Positions 22,217 to 35,223 of a stretch of 64,000 bases of DNA are shown here, piece by piece. Position 1 is the first letter of the stretch. Every line of letters begins with the position of its first letter. Source of the stretch: Cryptomeria japonica. Lineage: Eukaryota > Streptophyta > Pinopsida > Cupressales > Cupressaceae. Under the pieces are notes generated by a model. That model saw nothing but the letters and a program-made list of their open reading frames with translations, did no database searches and was not told where the DNA came from. The position numbers and the translations under genes are program-made. Where the stretch lies: NCBI RefSeq assembly GCF_030272615.1, contig NC_081412.1, positions 668,237,852-668,301,851 on the forward strand, given 5' to 3'.

Positions 22217-24650
22217 ATGCCCATTCAAACCAGAAGTTCTCACAGCAAAACAAACAAAGGAAAAGGAAAAGAAACACCCTTTTCATCAAATGGAAATCCA
22301 TTCTTTGTAGAAAACCTCATCTCAAATAAACCATCATCGTCACAAAAACCAGTTTACAATCTACCAATCTTTGGTCAGCCCCTATCTCCCACCATGTCTG
22401 GAGAAAGGCAAGAAAGAGAAGATAGTAAATGAGACACTTATGACAACCTCAACAATCATGCCACTGACAATGATTCCTCATCAACTAAATATAAAGCCTC
22501 TGAACCTCCAGAGGTCGAAATACATAAATGTCAAAATGATAAAGATTTCCAAAAAATGATGAAGGTCATCATGGCTAGAGAAAAACAAGACTATTTCCTA
22601 GAACTAGCAAAGCAAGGTGCTAAGCTTCCTACTAGTTATGATATGGAGGCCCTTGTCACTAAAGAGGAAGAGACACCATTGGGGATGCTAAAAAACAATT
22701 ACAAGCGTTACGAACTAAGGTCACAAAACTGAAAAACAAAGATAAATCACCAAAACAATATTCTCTAGACACAATATGCCCATTCTCATTTGACAAAAAC
22801 CTTTACATGCCTTCATTTCCCTCAAAAGTAGAAATGCCTAAGTTTGACAAATATGATGGGAACATAGATCCTCAAGATCATATCAGAGAATTTTGTGCTT
22901 TATGTATGGAGTTCATGCATGACCAAATGTATCTCATGCGCCTTTTCCCAAGAAGTTTAGGGGGCAAGCTATGGAATGGTTCTCAAGTCTACCTATGGGA
23001 ATAAAAACTTTTGAAGAATTAATCCAACTATTCTTACAGAAATACTCCTATAACATTCATCACCCAATCACTATGATAGAGCTTTGCAATACCAAACAAA
23101 AGATAGGAGAGCCCTTTCTCACTTTTTTCCAACGATGGAGAAAGATGTTCTCTAGATATTCACAGACTATTCCAGATCTTGAGAAGATGGATATCTTTGT
23201 CAACAACTTAGTCCCCAAATTGAAATACAGTGTCCAGATGCAAGCACATCCTTCATTCAACAAAATGGTAGATAATGCCCTCAGAATGGAAAATGTGTTT
23301 ATAAAAAAGGGAGATATATCTCTTTGGAAAGAAACATCGCAAGGTTCTAGTTCTAAAGAAATGAGAAAATACTAGAAATACGACAAAGATAACAACAGAA
23401 ACATTGTTAATGATGGAGTGGTAGACAAAGTTAAAGCAAAGACAAAATCCACAATATTTAACTTGGATAGTGGCACGCAAGCACTCAAGGCAGCTAAAAA
23501 TGAGGCAGAAAATCCTCCAAAGAAAGCAAGAGAATGGTTTAAAGAGAAACCTTGGCTTTCAAAGCCTAGGCATGATTTTACTCCTCTAGATGAATCGTAT
23601 GAATCAACTTTTAAAACTTTATTGGCAAATGGTCTGATAACATTGCCAGACAATTATAGACCATATGACCCAAAAATTAAACCCAAATGGTGGAGAGAAA
23701 ACGAATACTGTGACTACCATGGAACAAGGGACATAACATAAACAACTGCATGAAACTCCGACATGAAATTCAAGATCTCATCGATGCTGGAAAAATCATT
23801 GTTGGAAATCACGCAACTAATGCTGATCATAAGGCCTTTAAAGATCCCTTACCGATTTATGAACAAGGAGATTCCTCAAAATCCAAGGGAGGAGCTAGAG
23901 TCAATTATACCTACACTAACAATGATAACGTGATCAACATGATTGAATCTTCCCAATCTGAATATTGCAATGTGATCATAATCAAAGATAAACAAAATCA
24001 AGCACAATCTACTAATGCTGTGACCCACACTCAAAAAAGGGTTACTCTCCAAGGAGCTAGTTCCTCAACTTTTGATCAAACAACATTAAACCTACCAACT
24101 CCTCCAAATAGACAAACAGACATAATCACGGCCAAATCAAAATAGCTAGCTTCATCATCCTCTCCTGGTTATAGTATTGTTGAACAATTGAAAAGAACCA
24201 ATGCTCAAATCTCCATTTTGGAACTGCTTAGGATCTCTTTTGCCCATAGAGAGATCCTGGACAAGGCTTTGCTCACCACTAGTGTCCCTCAAGATTTAGA
24301 CGTAGATCGGTTTCAACCTATGGTGTTTCACTTGACTTCAACTCATTACCTCACTTTCTCTGAAGAAGATGATAACTCACTAAATCACCCACATAACCAG
24401 CCATTACACAACGAAGCTATGATCCATAAACACTAAGTTAAACATGTTTTGATAGATGGAGGTGCTGGGTTGAATATCTGTACCTACAATCTACTGACAC
24501 AATTGGAATTTTCTGAAAACATTATTGATCCAACAAAGAAAATAACAATCAAAGCTTATGATGAAGAAGAAAGAACCTCTAAGAGTCTGGTACTATTACC
24601 AATTAGGGTAGGACCTGTAGAAAGAGATGTCATTTTTTCAGGTCCTTGAC
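22217..24650 (+). pseudogene. GyE gag and protease (decayed)
   Basis: ATG 22217 starts gag with a Lys/Ser-rich N-terminus. The gag domain holds PKFDKYDGNIDPQDHIREF (22840) and LMRLFPRSLGG, and continues in another frame from 22971 (MEWFSSLPMGIKTFEELIQ). A CX2HX4HX4C-type zinc motif, CDYHGTRGHNINNC, is split by a one-base insertion near 23735. Protease follows with VLIDGGAGLNICT (24449-24487), the DGG form seen in Tat-group elements. Stops fall near 22430, 23373, 24143 and 24434, with frameshifts near 22730, 22990, 23735 and 24645. Confidence 0.88.
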
Positions 24651-26780
24651 CTTCCTCTTTTATGCAACATCTCACTAGACAGGCCATGGATTCATGAAAT
24701 GAAAGCAGTGCGATCTACGTATCATCAGTGCTTTAAATTTCCTTATAATGGAGTTGAAGTGAGTATTCATGTTGATACAAGCTATACCTCCAATGCATTA
24801 ATGTAGAGTTCTGATGCTTTTGTTCCTCATAATAGAGCAGCCTCTATAGCTGAAAGTTCGGACTCTTTACTGAAAGATTTAGAGAAGAAATTGAAAATCA
24901 CAAACACCGGCATGGATGGCTACAAGATAGAGCCTGTACTCTCACTAATGTCTCTTCCTCCATCACCAAGATAGTCATGAAAACCATCAGAGGATATGAA
25001 GCCACAAATTTCAACTCCAAAAGTCATTTATGATGGTCTCTTTATACAGTCCTCTACTTCCCTTGTAGATGAAATAGAAGAGGATGCTTCTCTCAAATGG
25101 CTTTTCAAAGAAGATAGTGTAAATGAAGAAATACAACATTGTGAGATTTCCCTGACACAATATGGTCTAGCTATAAGATGCTTTAACGCATGGGATATTC
25201 AAGTACCGGTCCTCTAGACAAGCATCAAGAAGGAATTGTTGAACCTATTCAGTTACAATCCAAGTCTGCAAATGATAAAGTTAGACTAGGATACAATTCA
25301 AGAAAGTCATCAGATCAGAAACACACATCTCACCATCAACTTAAGTGGAGGAAAAACATACTACCTTTAACATCACAGGAAATTAATACTCAACAAACTT
25401 AGGAAGAGTGCGACGATGAACAAGAAGAATTGCCAACATGGAGAGAGGAAATAGATGGTAGTCAAGTTCTAATTATATCATCTATAATACCATAGGAAGT
25501 AGAAGTCCTAGAGGATATGAAGGAATAAGTATATAGAATCAGGGAATTGTTTGCACCACTGAACATTCCGGTCACATAGACTGGCAGACAACAAGTAGAT
25601 GATTCATAAACTAATTCAAATGAGTATGAATAGGGTCCGGACCATCTCTTAGATACATCTACTACAGTAACCCCCAAAGAATCTAGTGATATCATAGATG
25701 ACGCACAAGATTGGGTATGCTTAAAGATGAAAAAGGAAATAAAAGAAATCAGACTAAAAAGGCAAGAAGACTATGAACAATAGCTGGAGGAAGAAAGGAC
25801 ACAAGCAATTTCTTCACCTACTAACTCTCCATCTAATGAGATAGGAAAAATCAGGTATGGAACTACAAAAGAAGAATTAGAAGCTACAGAAGCAAAACCA
25901 GTCATCAGTCCAGAGGAAGCTGAATGGAACAGACGATAAGGATTAATAGAACCATCATGGTTATGTCCACAAGTGTGTCAAATACAAGTGATCAATGAAC
26001 CAAATCATGAAGGAACTTGCAACATCACAGATGTAGGTATTGATACTATATATACTTTTACTAAGCCACTTAAAGATGAGTCAAAAACTTCATCTTATGA
26101 TTCTGATAACTCAAACAGGAGCTCTATTTATAACAACAACTATTCAACAACACATTATGACTACTCTGTCATGAATGTTGAGATGTTGTCTGTTGACCCT
26201 ATTACTATCATACCATGATATGTAGTCCAGTTTGAAGTAGGTGATGATGCTAGAAGTAGGTTGGTTGGGTTAGGTCCAATAAATACTAACATGAATTTTG
26301 ATAATCATGTTGTAACTCTTCCTGGTCTCGAGACACATACATTAGGTAGTCTTCTATAACTTGACTGGTCGGTCCGAAGTCATGATGATAGTACCGTGAA
26401 CTCCCTTGAACCGGTTCAAACTTTATCTTTGATACATCCTGAATTAATTAACTGTACTCTTTATAACCAACCTTTGAATATACCCACCTTCTCCAATGAC
26501 TATACACTATCCTGCTATCTTAATGCAGTGGAACCAATGAACTCTTTCACCAATGAGCAAAGCGAGAAAATGACTAAAACAGACATCAAGTATCTCAGTC
26601 ATAAAAATAAAAATAAAGAAATATAAGAGATCTGATGGCGAAAACCACATTGTCACAGTGTCATAATAAAAAATAGTAAAAATAAAGGATGTACCTAAAG
26701 GTGAAAACCTCTCTGAGGCACCTGAAGGTGAGATACTTGATATGCTGCCAAGTCACTTCCAAGTCACTTCCAAGAAAGGT
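24651..26780 (+). pseudogene. GyE protease-to-RT linker, acidic and Ser/Asn-rich
   Basis: Coding-like sequence joining protease to reverse transcriptase. The first part completes the protease fold (DRPWIHEMKAVRSTYHQC, about 24680-24740). From about 25190 one frame runs on through pol to 30055 with stop codons but no frameshift. The linker encodes acidic, Glu/Lys-rich segments (25400-25940) and a Ser/Asn/Tyr-rich segment (26040-26220); I recognise no domain. Stops are dense around 25400-25660 and 26630-26740. It is unusually long, about 700 codons. Confidence 0.6.
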
Positions 26781-29700
26781 CTTTGATATTGATTGAACCA
26801 ACTCAATCGGTCAATATTGGAAGTCAAGAAATGCCACATATCATTCATTTATCTCAATCACTATCAGCAGAAGAGTTAAAAGATTTCAGCAACCTCTTTT
26901 CAGAAAAGAAGATCAAGTTTGCATGGACATACTCAGATATGCTAGGAGTAGATCCTGATCTCATCATGCATCATCTCTCTATTACACCAGGAGTTAAACC
27001 AATCAAGCAAAAACTCCATAAAATGCATCCTCATGTGGCACTGCTAGTCAAGGATGAGCTAGAAAAATTGCTAAAAGATGGATTTATCAAAGCTATAGAC
27101 TACGCAAAATGGATATCAGACAAATCTATTAGAGTTTGTATAGACTTCAGGGATATCAACAAAGAATGTCCGAAAGATGATTTTCCATTACCCAACATTG
27201 ATATGATAGTAGATATGACTATTGGATATAAGATGTATTCATTAATGGATGGATTCTTTGGTTACAATCAAATCAAGATATCTCTTGAGGATCAAGAAAA
27301 GATAGCCTTCACATGTGCATGGGGTACCTTTTGCTGGAATGTTATGCCATTTGGACTAAAGAATGTAGGAGAAACTTACCAAAGAGAAGTAATCACTATC
27401 TTCCATGATATGATGCATAAAAACATGGAAGATTATGTTGATGACACCCTAGTAAAAACCATGAAGATATCTACGCATATTCAAGAACTAGGCCTCATAC
27501 TGGATAGAATGGAAAGATTCAAGCTCCGATTAAATCCTAAAAAGTGTGCATTTTGAGTAACATCAGGAAAATTTCTTGGTTACATAGTTTCAAAGAAAGG
27601 AATTGAGATTGACCCTAAAAAGGTCCAAGCTATAATGGAAATGCATCTACCCAAGAATATCAATCAAATGAGAAGCTTACAAGGTCATCTTCAATCAATA
27701 AGGCACTTTATATCTTAGCTAGCAGACAAAGCTCAACCCTTCACAAAGGTATTAAGGAAAGGAGTTCAATACAACTAGGATAAATATTGTGAACAACCTC
27801 TAAAACAAATCAAAAAATATCTTTCTAATCCACCCATATTGATGCCACTGATTCAAGGAAAACCATTGATTCTATACATATCAGCTACAGTTACTTCACT
27901 GGGGGCACTTTTGGCACAATAGGATGAGGATAAAAAGGAAAGAGCCATATATTATATCAACCAAACATTGGTGTCTTATGAAATGAACTACACTATAATA
28001 GAGAAAGCATGCTTGGCATTGGTCTTTGCATCATAAAAATTAAGGCACTATATGTTAGCACACTCTATTAAGCTGGTAGCTAAGATTGATCCACTCAAAT
28101 ATCTTCTCAGCAAAGAAATGCTCATAGGAAGATTGGCTAAATGGGTTATGGTTCTTATAGAGTTTGATATGGAATATGTGGAATGTAAAGCCATCAAAGG
28201 ACAGGTTATTGTAGACCAACTTTTTGATGCTCCACTTGAAGAAAACCAACCTCTGCATATAGAATTTCTAGATGAATCAATTGTGCACCTTACTCAATAA
28301 TCATGGAAAATGTTCTTTGATGGGTCTTTCACTCAACATGGTTCTGGTGCTGGAATACTTTTTATTAATCCTCAAAAATATTCAATTCTGAAAGCTTACA
28401 AGATTCTCTTCCCTTGCACAAACAACATTACAGAATATGAAGCTTTGGTAAACGGGATCAAACTGACCATCGAGTGGAAGATTGTTGAATTACACATCTA
28501 TGGAGATTCTCAACTCATCATCAACCAAATCAATGATCTATATCAAACAAGAGATGAGAAAATGATGCCTTATAAGAGAATGGTGGATGATCTCAAGAAA
28601 TACTTTATTGTTGTATCATTTAAGCAGATCCCCAGGTTAGCAAATAGAGTAGTAGATGCAATGGCCACCTTGGCATCTATACCACAGCTACAAGAATCCA
28701 ATTTTTGCTTTGAGTTCCTGGTAGAAGAGTTACATTACCCTGCCTATGATTCTCCCAATTCCCAGATGATATGTTCTATTATTGGACATGACTCATCTTT
28801 CTATAGCCACATTTACTTTTACCTACTTGACCAAGTTGTCCCTGCTAATATTTCCCGAAATGAAAAAAGGAACCTAATCTGAAATGTGTCACAGTACGTC
28901 ATCATTGCTAATGACCTATTTAGGCGAGGTTTAGATAGTACTTTTCTTAGATGTCTAGAAACTGAGGAGTCTCAACATGCATTATTTGAGGTCCATGAAG
29001 GTGTTTGTGGATCCCATTCGAATAATCTAGCTTTAGCACAAAAACTACTAAGGGTTGGCTACTACTGGCTAGACATGGAGAAAGAAGCTATAAAATTTGC
29101 TAAAACCTATGAAAAGTGTTAGCTACATGGGCACCTTATACACACTCTAGTACGGGATCTCATACCCTTTATTACACATTGGCCCTTTCAATAGTGGGCA
29201 TTTGATCTAATTGGCCAAATATATCATGCATCATCTAACAAATAGAAGTTTATTATAACTGCCACTGAGTACTTTACTAAGTGGGTAGAAGCGGATCCTC
29301 TCATCAAAGCAATCGGTAAACAAGTATCTCTATTCATTCTTAATTATATCATTTGCAGGTATGGTATACCTTCATCTATTATAACTAACAATGGAGGACA
29401 GTTCAAGAACAAAGATCTAAGTGAACTCTATGAAAAATTCAAAATAAAACAATAGTGGTCATCTGTGTACTACCCTCAAGGTAATGAACAAGCCGAAGCA
29501 TCTAACAAGAATCTATTGACTATCTTACATAGAACATTAAATAAATCTAGAAAGGATTGGCATATGCAGTTCAATCCTGTCATGTGGGCTTATAGAACAA
29601 GTATCATAACACCTATTGGGGCTCCACCTTTTTCTTTGGTGTATGGGTCCGAAGTAGTATTACCTATTGAAGTGGAAATACCGTCTCTAAGAATTTCTTT

Positions 29701-30055
29701 GCAATGTCTTGTTACTGATTAAGACTACAAAATAGCTAGATTGCAAGAACTCAAATTGTTGGATGAACGTCGGCAAGTGGTGTTTGATCATCTAAGAGAA
29801 TATCAAAAGAGAATTTTTACAAGTTATAACAAAAAGGTTCAACAATGATAATTCCAGGTTGGTGATCTCGTTCTAAGAGAAAATCCTAAGAATCAACAGT
29901 TTCGAGACAACAAAGGGAAGTTTGAACCCAACTGTCTGGGTCCCTATATCGTTACTGTAGTCTTTGGATCTGGTGCCTATAAACTCTCAACATCAGAAGG
30001 AGAGAAGCTCCATGAACCGATCAACACCATCCACCTAAAGAAATTCTTCACCTAA
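26781..30055 (+). pseudogene. GyE reverse transcriptase, two RNase H domains, integrase (decayed)
   Basis: One frame with stops only. Reverse transcriptase (about 26930-27560) has FRDINKECPKDDFPLPN, LMDGFFGYNQIKI and YVDD (27434-27445). RNase H follows (to about 28080). A second, archaeal-type RNase H (28310-28690) has MFFDGSFTQHGSGAGI, TEYEAL, YGDSQLI and ANRVVDAMA, with its acidic residues present; such a dual RNase H marks the Tat clade. Integrase (28900-29750) has an HHCC region and ITNNGGQF, where the catalytic D-N-G reads N-N-G, so it would be dead. The frame ends TIHLKKFFT-stop at 30055. Stops occur near 27554, 27716, 27776, 27920, 28034, 28298, 28880, 29120 and others. Confidence 0.9.
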
Positions 30056-30089
30056 ATATTCTTTGCTCCAACAGCCTATACAGCTAAAA

Positions 30090-30300
30090 AAACTTGACAA
30101 AATCTAAAAATCATAAAAAGTCCTAAAATAATTCTAAAAATGAGAAACAGTCTTGAAAAAAACCTAAAAATCCTAAAAAGTCTTGAAAAAATCCTAAAAA
30201 TCAGAAAAAGTCCTTAAAAAAAATTCTAAAAATCAGAAAAAGTCTTGAAGAAATCAAAAAAAAAAAAAAGAAAAGAAAAAAAAGAGAGAGAGAAAATGCC
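30090..30300 (+). repeat. A-rich tandem repeats after GyE pol
   Basis: Roughly five units of about 30 bp with consensus near CCTAAAAATCAGAAAAAGTC plus TTGAAAAAA, degrading into an A/G-rich run at 30258-30295. Confidence 0.75.
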
Positions 30301-31793
30301 TTGGTGAAAACCTTGTAAACAGGCACCTTGGTACAAAAAAAAATGAATCTTTGCCAAGCAGGTGAAACCTAGCAAATAGGCACCTCTTGTACTCAAGCGC
30401 TCCATTTATCAACGCAACGTTGGCATTCCTACTTTCATGCATCTCTGCTTTCGCTTGTACATATTTCAGTCACTTTTGTGACATCCTAGTTCGTTGGAAC
30501 CCTCATGGCTTGAAACTGATTAATGTCCTAGTCTTAGGTTAATTGATAGAGCACATTACATGTCCTAAGAAGCATCACCCAAGTCAACTTTACGTCAGTG
30601 AAACCTAGTCGTCCATTCTGAGTCAGTCACCTGTCTCTTGACTAGTGCATATTTTTATCACTGAGTACACTAGCAAACCAACATTACTAAAAACAATCAC
30701 TAAACAATTTGAGCTATGCATGAAATTTTCTTTGTGTGCTATCTTTTATATTGGTTTTCGATTATTATCCCTTTGAGTAACTCGAGGAAGTCTATCTTGA
30801 CTAAGAGGAGCAAGGATTAGGGGCATAATATTTCTTTTGTTTTCTGCTTATAGGAATAATCTTGATAATTTGGAAACATCTAATAAGCTGGGTGTCTATG
30901 ATAAGAGCCTTCACATTAAGGTGAAATCGCCACACATATCTCGACTCTGCTTATTTAAATGCTACAGGGAGGTTCCCATCATTTCTTTGTCTATTTTGAG
31001 GGAATTTCTTTATCATGCAATTCAGGTCCCTACGAAATCTATCCAAGGATATGAACAAAAAAGGGTCATTGCAGACAAGATAATTAATATTGCACATGAA
31101 AAGCAAGGAACTCTATTCTGCCTGTTGTGGTTATAAAATGCTCAATGACAAAAATTAAGCTTTTCAAATCCAGTGACTAGGTTTAGGTTGCATCTCATTT
31201 TGAATCTCATTTCACATTTCATCCTATATTTTATGAATTTAGAGTGATTTCGTTATGGTAACAATGATCTCTTTATCATTTAAATGAGAGTTTGAAGCAT
31301 TCATCATTTCTTAGCTAAGTAGTCTCTTCCTCATCATTTCTCTGATCGAGTACTTGTGTATTGAGATGCTAGTTGCATACATGAGCATCTTATGTAGATC
31401 CATACATTTTATTTTATACTTATTTGCATTCATATTATTGCATAAAGAAAAATAAATATTTGCATTACTTGCTACTCATTCTCCTCATTTATTTGCATCA
31501 TCATTTATTTGCATGAAAATAAACAAAAACAAACAGCCATATTCATCTACATTACATACATCCATACTAAACATATATGCATACATATAGAATAAAGCAT
31601 ATAGATAAGCATCTCATAAATCGATTGACACAAGTACATTGAAGTCAAATCAAGATCTTGTATATATAATGATCAAGTCTCGAGGTACAAAATAATGTCA
31701 AGCGACATATACAAACTCCCATTGGAGCAAGAATCATAAGGGCTAGAAAAAATGGGTGTGCCTACAAAAAAATCTCAGAGCTAGAAAGAAAAT
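30301..31793 (+). other. GyE 3' noncoding region between pol and antisense gene
   Basis: AT-rich. Short ORFs (e.g. 30837-31136) show no domain. Around 31420-31520 there are several TTATTTGCAT-type motifs. I see no gene. Confidence 0.55.
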
Positions 31794-34156
31794 CTAGCTC
31801 TCTACCTCTCCCTCATCACCAGGTGGTGGAGGAGGTGGAGCCTATTGACCTAGATCCTACCTAGGTGCGGGAGCTCCCTCCGATCGAGCCATATACTGTG
31901 AATACGATACAACCTATTGTGCTACTGGAACTGCTATGCTGTAAGCCACAACAAAATAGGTTGCCCGACTTGTCTGATGAAGAACCTCCTACCGTAAATC
32001 ATCTCGTTCTACCCTCATCTTTGCTAGTTGTTGGTCTTGCTCTGCTAGCTAAGTCTGTGCCACTGTCAGCTGTGACTACAAACCCACTAGCGTGCTCTCA
32101 TACACTGCGCTATGTTAGCTCCCTGCTCCCTCGCAGGCTCTCCATCTCCATCTCCTTTGCCATCTCCTCCTCCATCTCCACCTCTAGCTCCCCCCTGCTT
32201 CTCTCTCCTCTTCCTGACCTATCTTGGTGCTTCTCTCTCCTCCTCCACCCTCCGGTACCCTCACTCCGCTCAGTCTCACTCCAACAGTCCCTAGGGATCC
32301 ACCCTCTCCTCTTTGCTCGCTACCAATAGCTGGTACCCTGCTGCTGCTAGCACCATGATCACCACCTACCCACCTCAGAGCCTCGGCTCTTTGTCCCTCC
32401 TCTGTCCATGTATATGTCCCTATGTGGGGGCATCATCCTCTACCTCCTCTATGTGAGGTGCCTACTTAGTTGGATCCGTGTATCTCAGGAATGGATGCTG
32501 TTGGAACCAATCTCTGTACTAGGGCAATACCCCCGCATCTGCAATATCATCATTGTAGTCCCACCTAAGCCACTGTAACCCAATCAGCTCCTGCATGCTC
32601 AAGGCGTATGATAGCCTAGGTCCCCATCCCTACCTCTCCTCATTGGTATAACATGCATATGCAGTAAAATCTTGGGAGATCCCCTAAGGTCTTCCATACT
32701 ACCTCATCACTTGAGTAATAATAAACTGCTCAACCACTATCTTTGATCTTCCTATGAGAGGTCGTGTCATGAAGAGGTCTCTATAAACAACTCTCCAATC
32801 ATCCCAAAGCTCCAAACCCCTATAAGGTCTCCATATGATAGCTATCAGATTGTCCAGCTGCCACCTCCAATAATCAGTCTTGCCCAGATGGGGCTGTGTC
32901 ACATATCCACATATCTATAAACAATGGGCTATTGTGGATCCTTCACATCATCAACAATAGGTCTGCATACTGGGAGATGCTCCCAGGCCCATATCTGCAA
33001 AATCAAAACTCTGGTAGGCATACTCTTCCCCTCCCGGTAGATGATCTCATGCATCTCATGATACATGTGTGCCAATATACAAGAACCCCATCCTAACCTC
33101 TAAGGGTTCTCCACAAGTCTCTCCAACACCCTGCCACATCCACATAAAAACCCCTGTTGTCCCTTGTCTGGCATAAGAAAACAACCGATAAAACCTGGCA
33201 AGATGCAAGCTAGTGGAAAGTCCTCACTATATCTGGTCATCATCTCATCCCAACTAATGGATTGAGTCAGGATGTCTGCATCATGAAATACCTTCCTCGG
33301 GGCTAGAATACCAGGACGCTATGCTGAATCATAATCTACCTTATCCCCAGCAAAAAGGATATGGGGAATCCGATATACATCCTCGGGAGTAATGGTCATC
33401 TCCCCAACTAGAAAATAAAATGTATTATGCTCTTAATGAAACCTCTCCACTAATGCAGTAAGCATACCATGATTCACATAGATATCAGACAACCCAAGAA
33501 GATGAGTCAATCCACACGCATCAATATATGCCCGATCTATATCTAATAACTATCAAACTAATGCCATCGTAGGCAAATATACACATCTAAATAATACATG
33601 GGGTAATCTAACCTGCTAAAATAAAACAAAGGATCATCAGGACACATTCCAAAGTAGCCTATAAAGGAAGCAAAACATCATGCAAATCCAACTACATTAA
33701 TTACAAAAAATCAAAATTTCAAGTTTACACCTTCAAAAATGCTCACTATTTTCCAAACGACAAAACATCACAAAGGCAGCAACTCATACGAGTCAGGAAT
33801 TGGTCTTATATGACAAAACAAGTTGATACAACACAATACTAGCCCCTAAATGACAAAATGGGCTCTTTTGAATGTTGTTGTATGACATAAGGGTAGGTCT
33901 CATATGACAAAACTAGTAGACTTAAACGACAAATGAAAATTGATCAGTTTGTCGTATGAGACAGGATCCTGTCTTGCACGACAAAACGAGATTGCTCAAC
34001 TTAAACATGCCAAAAAATTGAAAAATTCACCAAAAAAAATCAAAATTGAAATGATTAACAAGCTTAAGATAGATCACTTACCTTTGGCTCATAGTTCCAA
34101 GGTCGATTATGTCATCTCTAGCGCTCGAATCGATGCACATGAGTGGGAACCACCAT
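31794..34156 (-). pseudogene. Antisense plant mobile domain (PMD) gene carried by GyE (decayed, one intron)
   Basis: Two exons on the minus strand. Exon 1 is 34156-34082 (ATG, 25 codons) and ends at a CCAAAG/GTAAGT donor. The acceptor TTTTAG is at 33616, and exon 2 runs 33615-31794 in matching phase. Exon 2 encodes PMD signatures: AYIDACGLTHLLGLSDIYVN, LTALVERFH, GEMTITPEDVYRI, then (32902-32699) QPHLGKTDYWRWQLDNL, WRPYRGLELWDDW and VEQFIITQVMR. Next come an acidic stretch, a coiled-coil-like segment (SQLTVAQT, QDQQLAKMRVERDDLR, about 32060-31960) and a proline run before the stop (PPPPPPGDEGEVES). Total about 630 codons. Stops interrupt both exons and at least two frameshifts occur (near 32910 and between 32300 and 32000). 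PMD proteins act in silencing and development in plants, and PMD copies are also known in transposons; the role here is unknown. Confidence 0.8.
33616..34081 (-). other. Intron of the antisense PMD gene
   Basis: About 466 bp, GTAAGT...TTTATTTTAG, phase 0 on both sides. It carries TCGTATGA/GACAAAAC-type motifs (33785-33990) resembling the palindromes in the GyE leader. The acceptor could instead be three bases downstream (CAG), which keeps the frame. Confidence 0.65.
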
Positions 34157-34230
34157 TTTTCTTTGCAGAAGTTTTTTTGAATTTTCAAACTTGGAGGGTT
34201 AAAATGAATTGAAAATGACACTTTTACCCC

Positions 34231-34238
34231 ATATATAG
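34231..34238 (-). promoter_or_regulatory. Putative TATA box of antisense PMD gene
   Basis: The minus strand reads GGCTATATATGGGG, 75-80 bp upstream of the ATG at 34156. With usual spacing transcription would start near 34203, leaving a 5' UTR of about 45 bases. Confidence 0.55.
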
Positions 34239-35210
34239 CCAAAACCATCATTTTTCAACTTGCTCCAATGGACATGAAAATTGTACCCTTAGCCAATTTT
34301 CTCATCTTGATTCCATTTTTCCGGATCAAAATCGAAATTCGAGATCATTCTGCTAGTCAATTTCCAAAATTTTGACCACTTAGCGCTTTTCATCACTTGC
34401 TCATTCTTTCTTCAATTTGTGCTCAATTTCTCATGAATCAATACTGAACCTCAATTTTATTCTACAAATCAACTTTGCGCTCAATGTCTCGCTTAATTTT
34501 CACATATTCCTCTAAATCATTTGTGCTCAAATCAATATCATCACTAAACAATTGCTTATAATTGTGTACCCTCTCTATCTTTCGATTTCGCTCCCGAGGG
34601 GGCATACTCATGACCTCAAAGTCAAGAATTTCTTTCAAAAATCTTCGTTACAAGTTGAGCAGCTAAGCTTCATCAAATCAATCACTAGGGGCATATCAGT
34701 TTCATCGCTTCAAATCAAGCTGACATTATCTTTGTCTGAATCAGTCTCTTAACATTAATCAGTTTCATTGCTTTTCATCAAGTTGATTATTCATTTAAAC
34801 TCAATCAAGGGTTTAAAGAGTATCTTTGATCACACACTCAATCTAAGAAGGTGTTCAGTTTCATTGCATCGAATCAAGTTGGACAATTTATCTTCGCTCA
34901 TTGTATCTTGATCAATCAAGTTCAAGATTAATTTTATCTTCGCTCACTGTGTCTAGTTCAATCAAGTTCTAGATTAGTAAGATCTGCTTCTTGATAAATC
35001 AAGTTAAATTTTGGTATCTTTGCTCTTCATAGGTCCTAGTTAAATCAAGTTCGGGATTGGTCTCACTTTAATCAACTCTATTCAGTTTCATCGCTTCAAA
35101 ACAAACTAAACACTTCACTCTTCATCTGGTTCGTGATCATCAAGTTCAAAACTGGTATCTCCTAAACATCAAATTTTCTTTGAACCAACATGTTGCTCAC
35201 ACATTAATTC
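34239..35210 (+). other. GyE region before the 3' LTR, degenerate repeats
   Basis: No gene seen. From about 34680 to 35180 there are repeated variants of CAGTTTCATCGCTTCAAATC and ATCAAGTTC..ATT, about 60-90 bp apart, with TATCTTCGCTCA-type blocks between them. A purine-rich GAGGGGGCAT lies near 34597. Confidence 0.55.
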
Positions 35211-35223
35211 AAAGAGGAGCAAA
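35211..35223 (+). other. GyE polypurine tract
   Basis: CAAAGAGGAGCAAA-type purine run directly before the 3' LTR start TGTAATACCC. Confidence 0.75.

Noticed and set aside
32112-32329. Pro/Ser/Leu-rich plus-strand ORFs
   Set aside because: They are the reverse complement of the antisense PMD gene's acidic/Gly-rich coding stretch.
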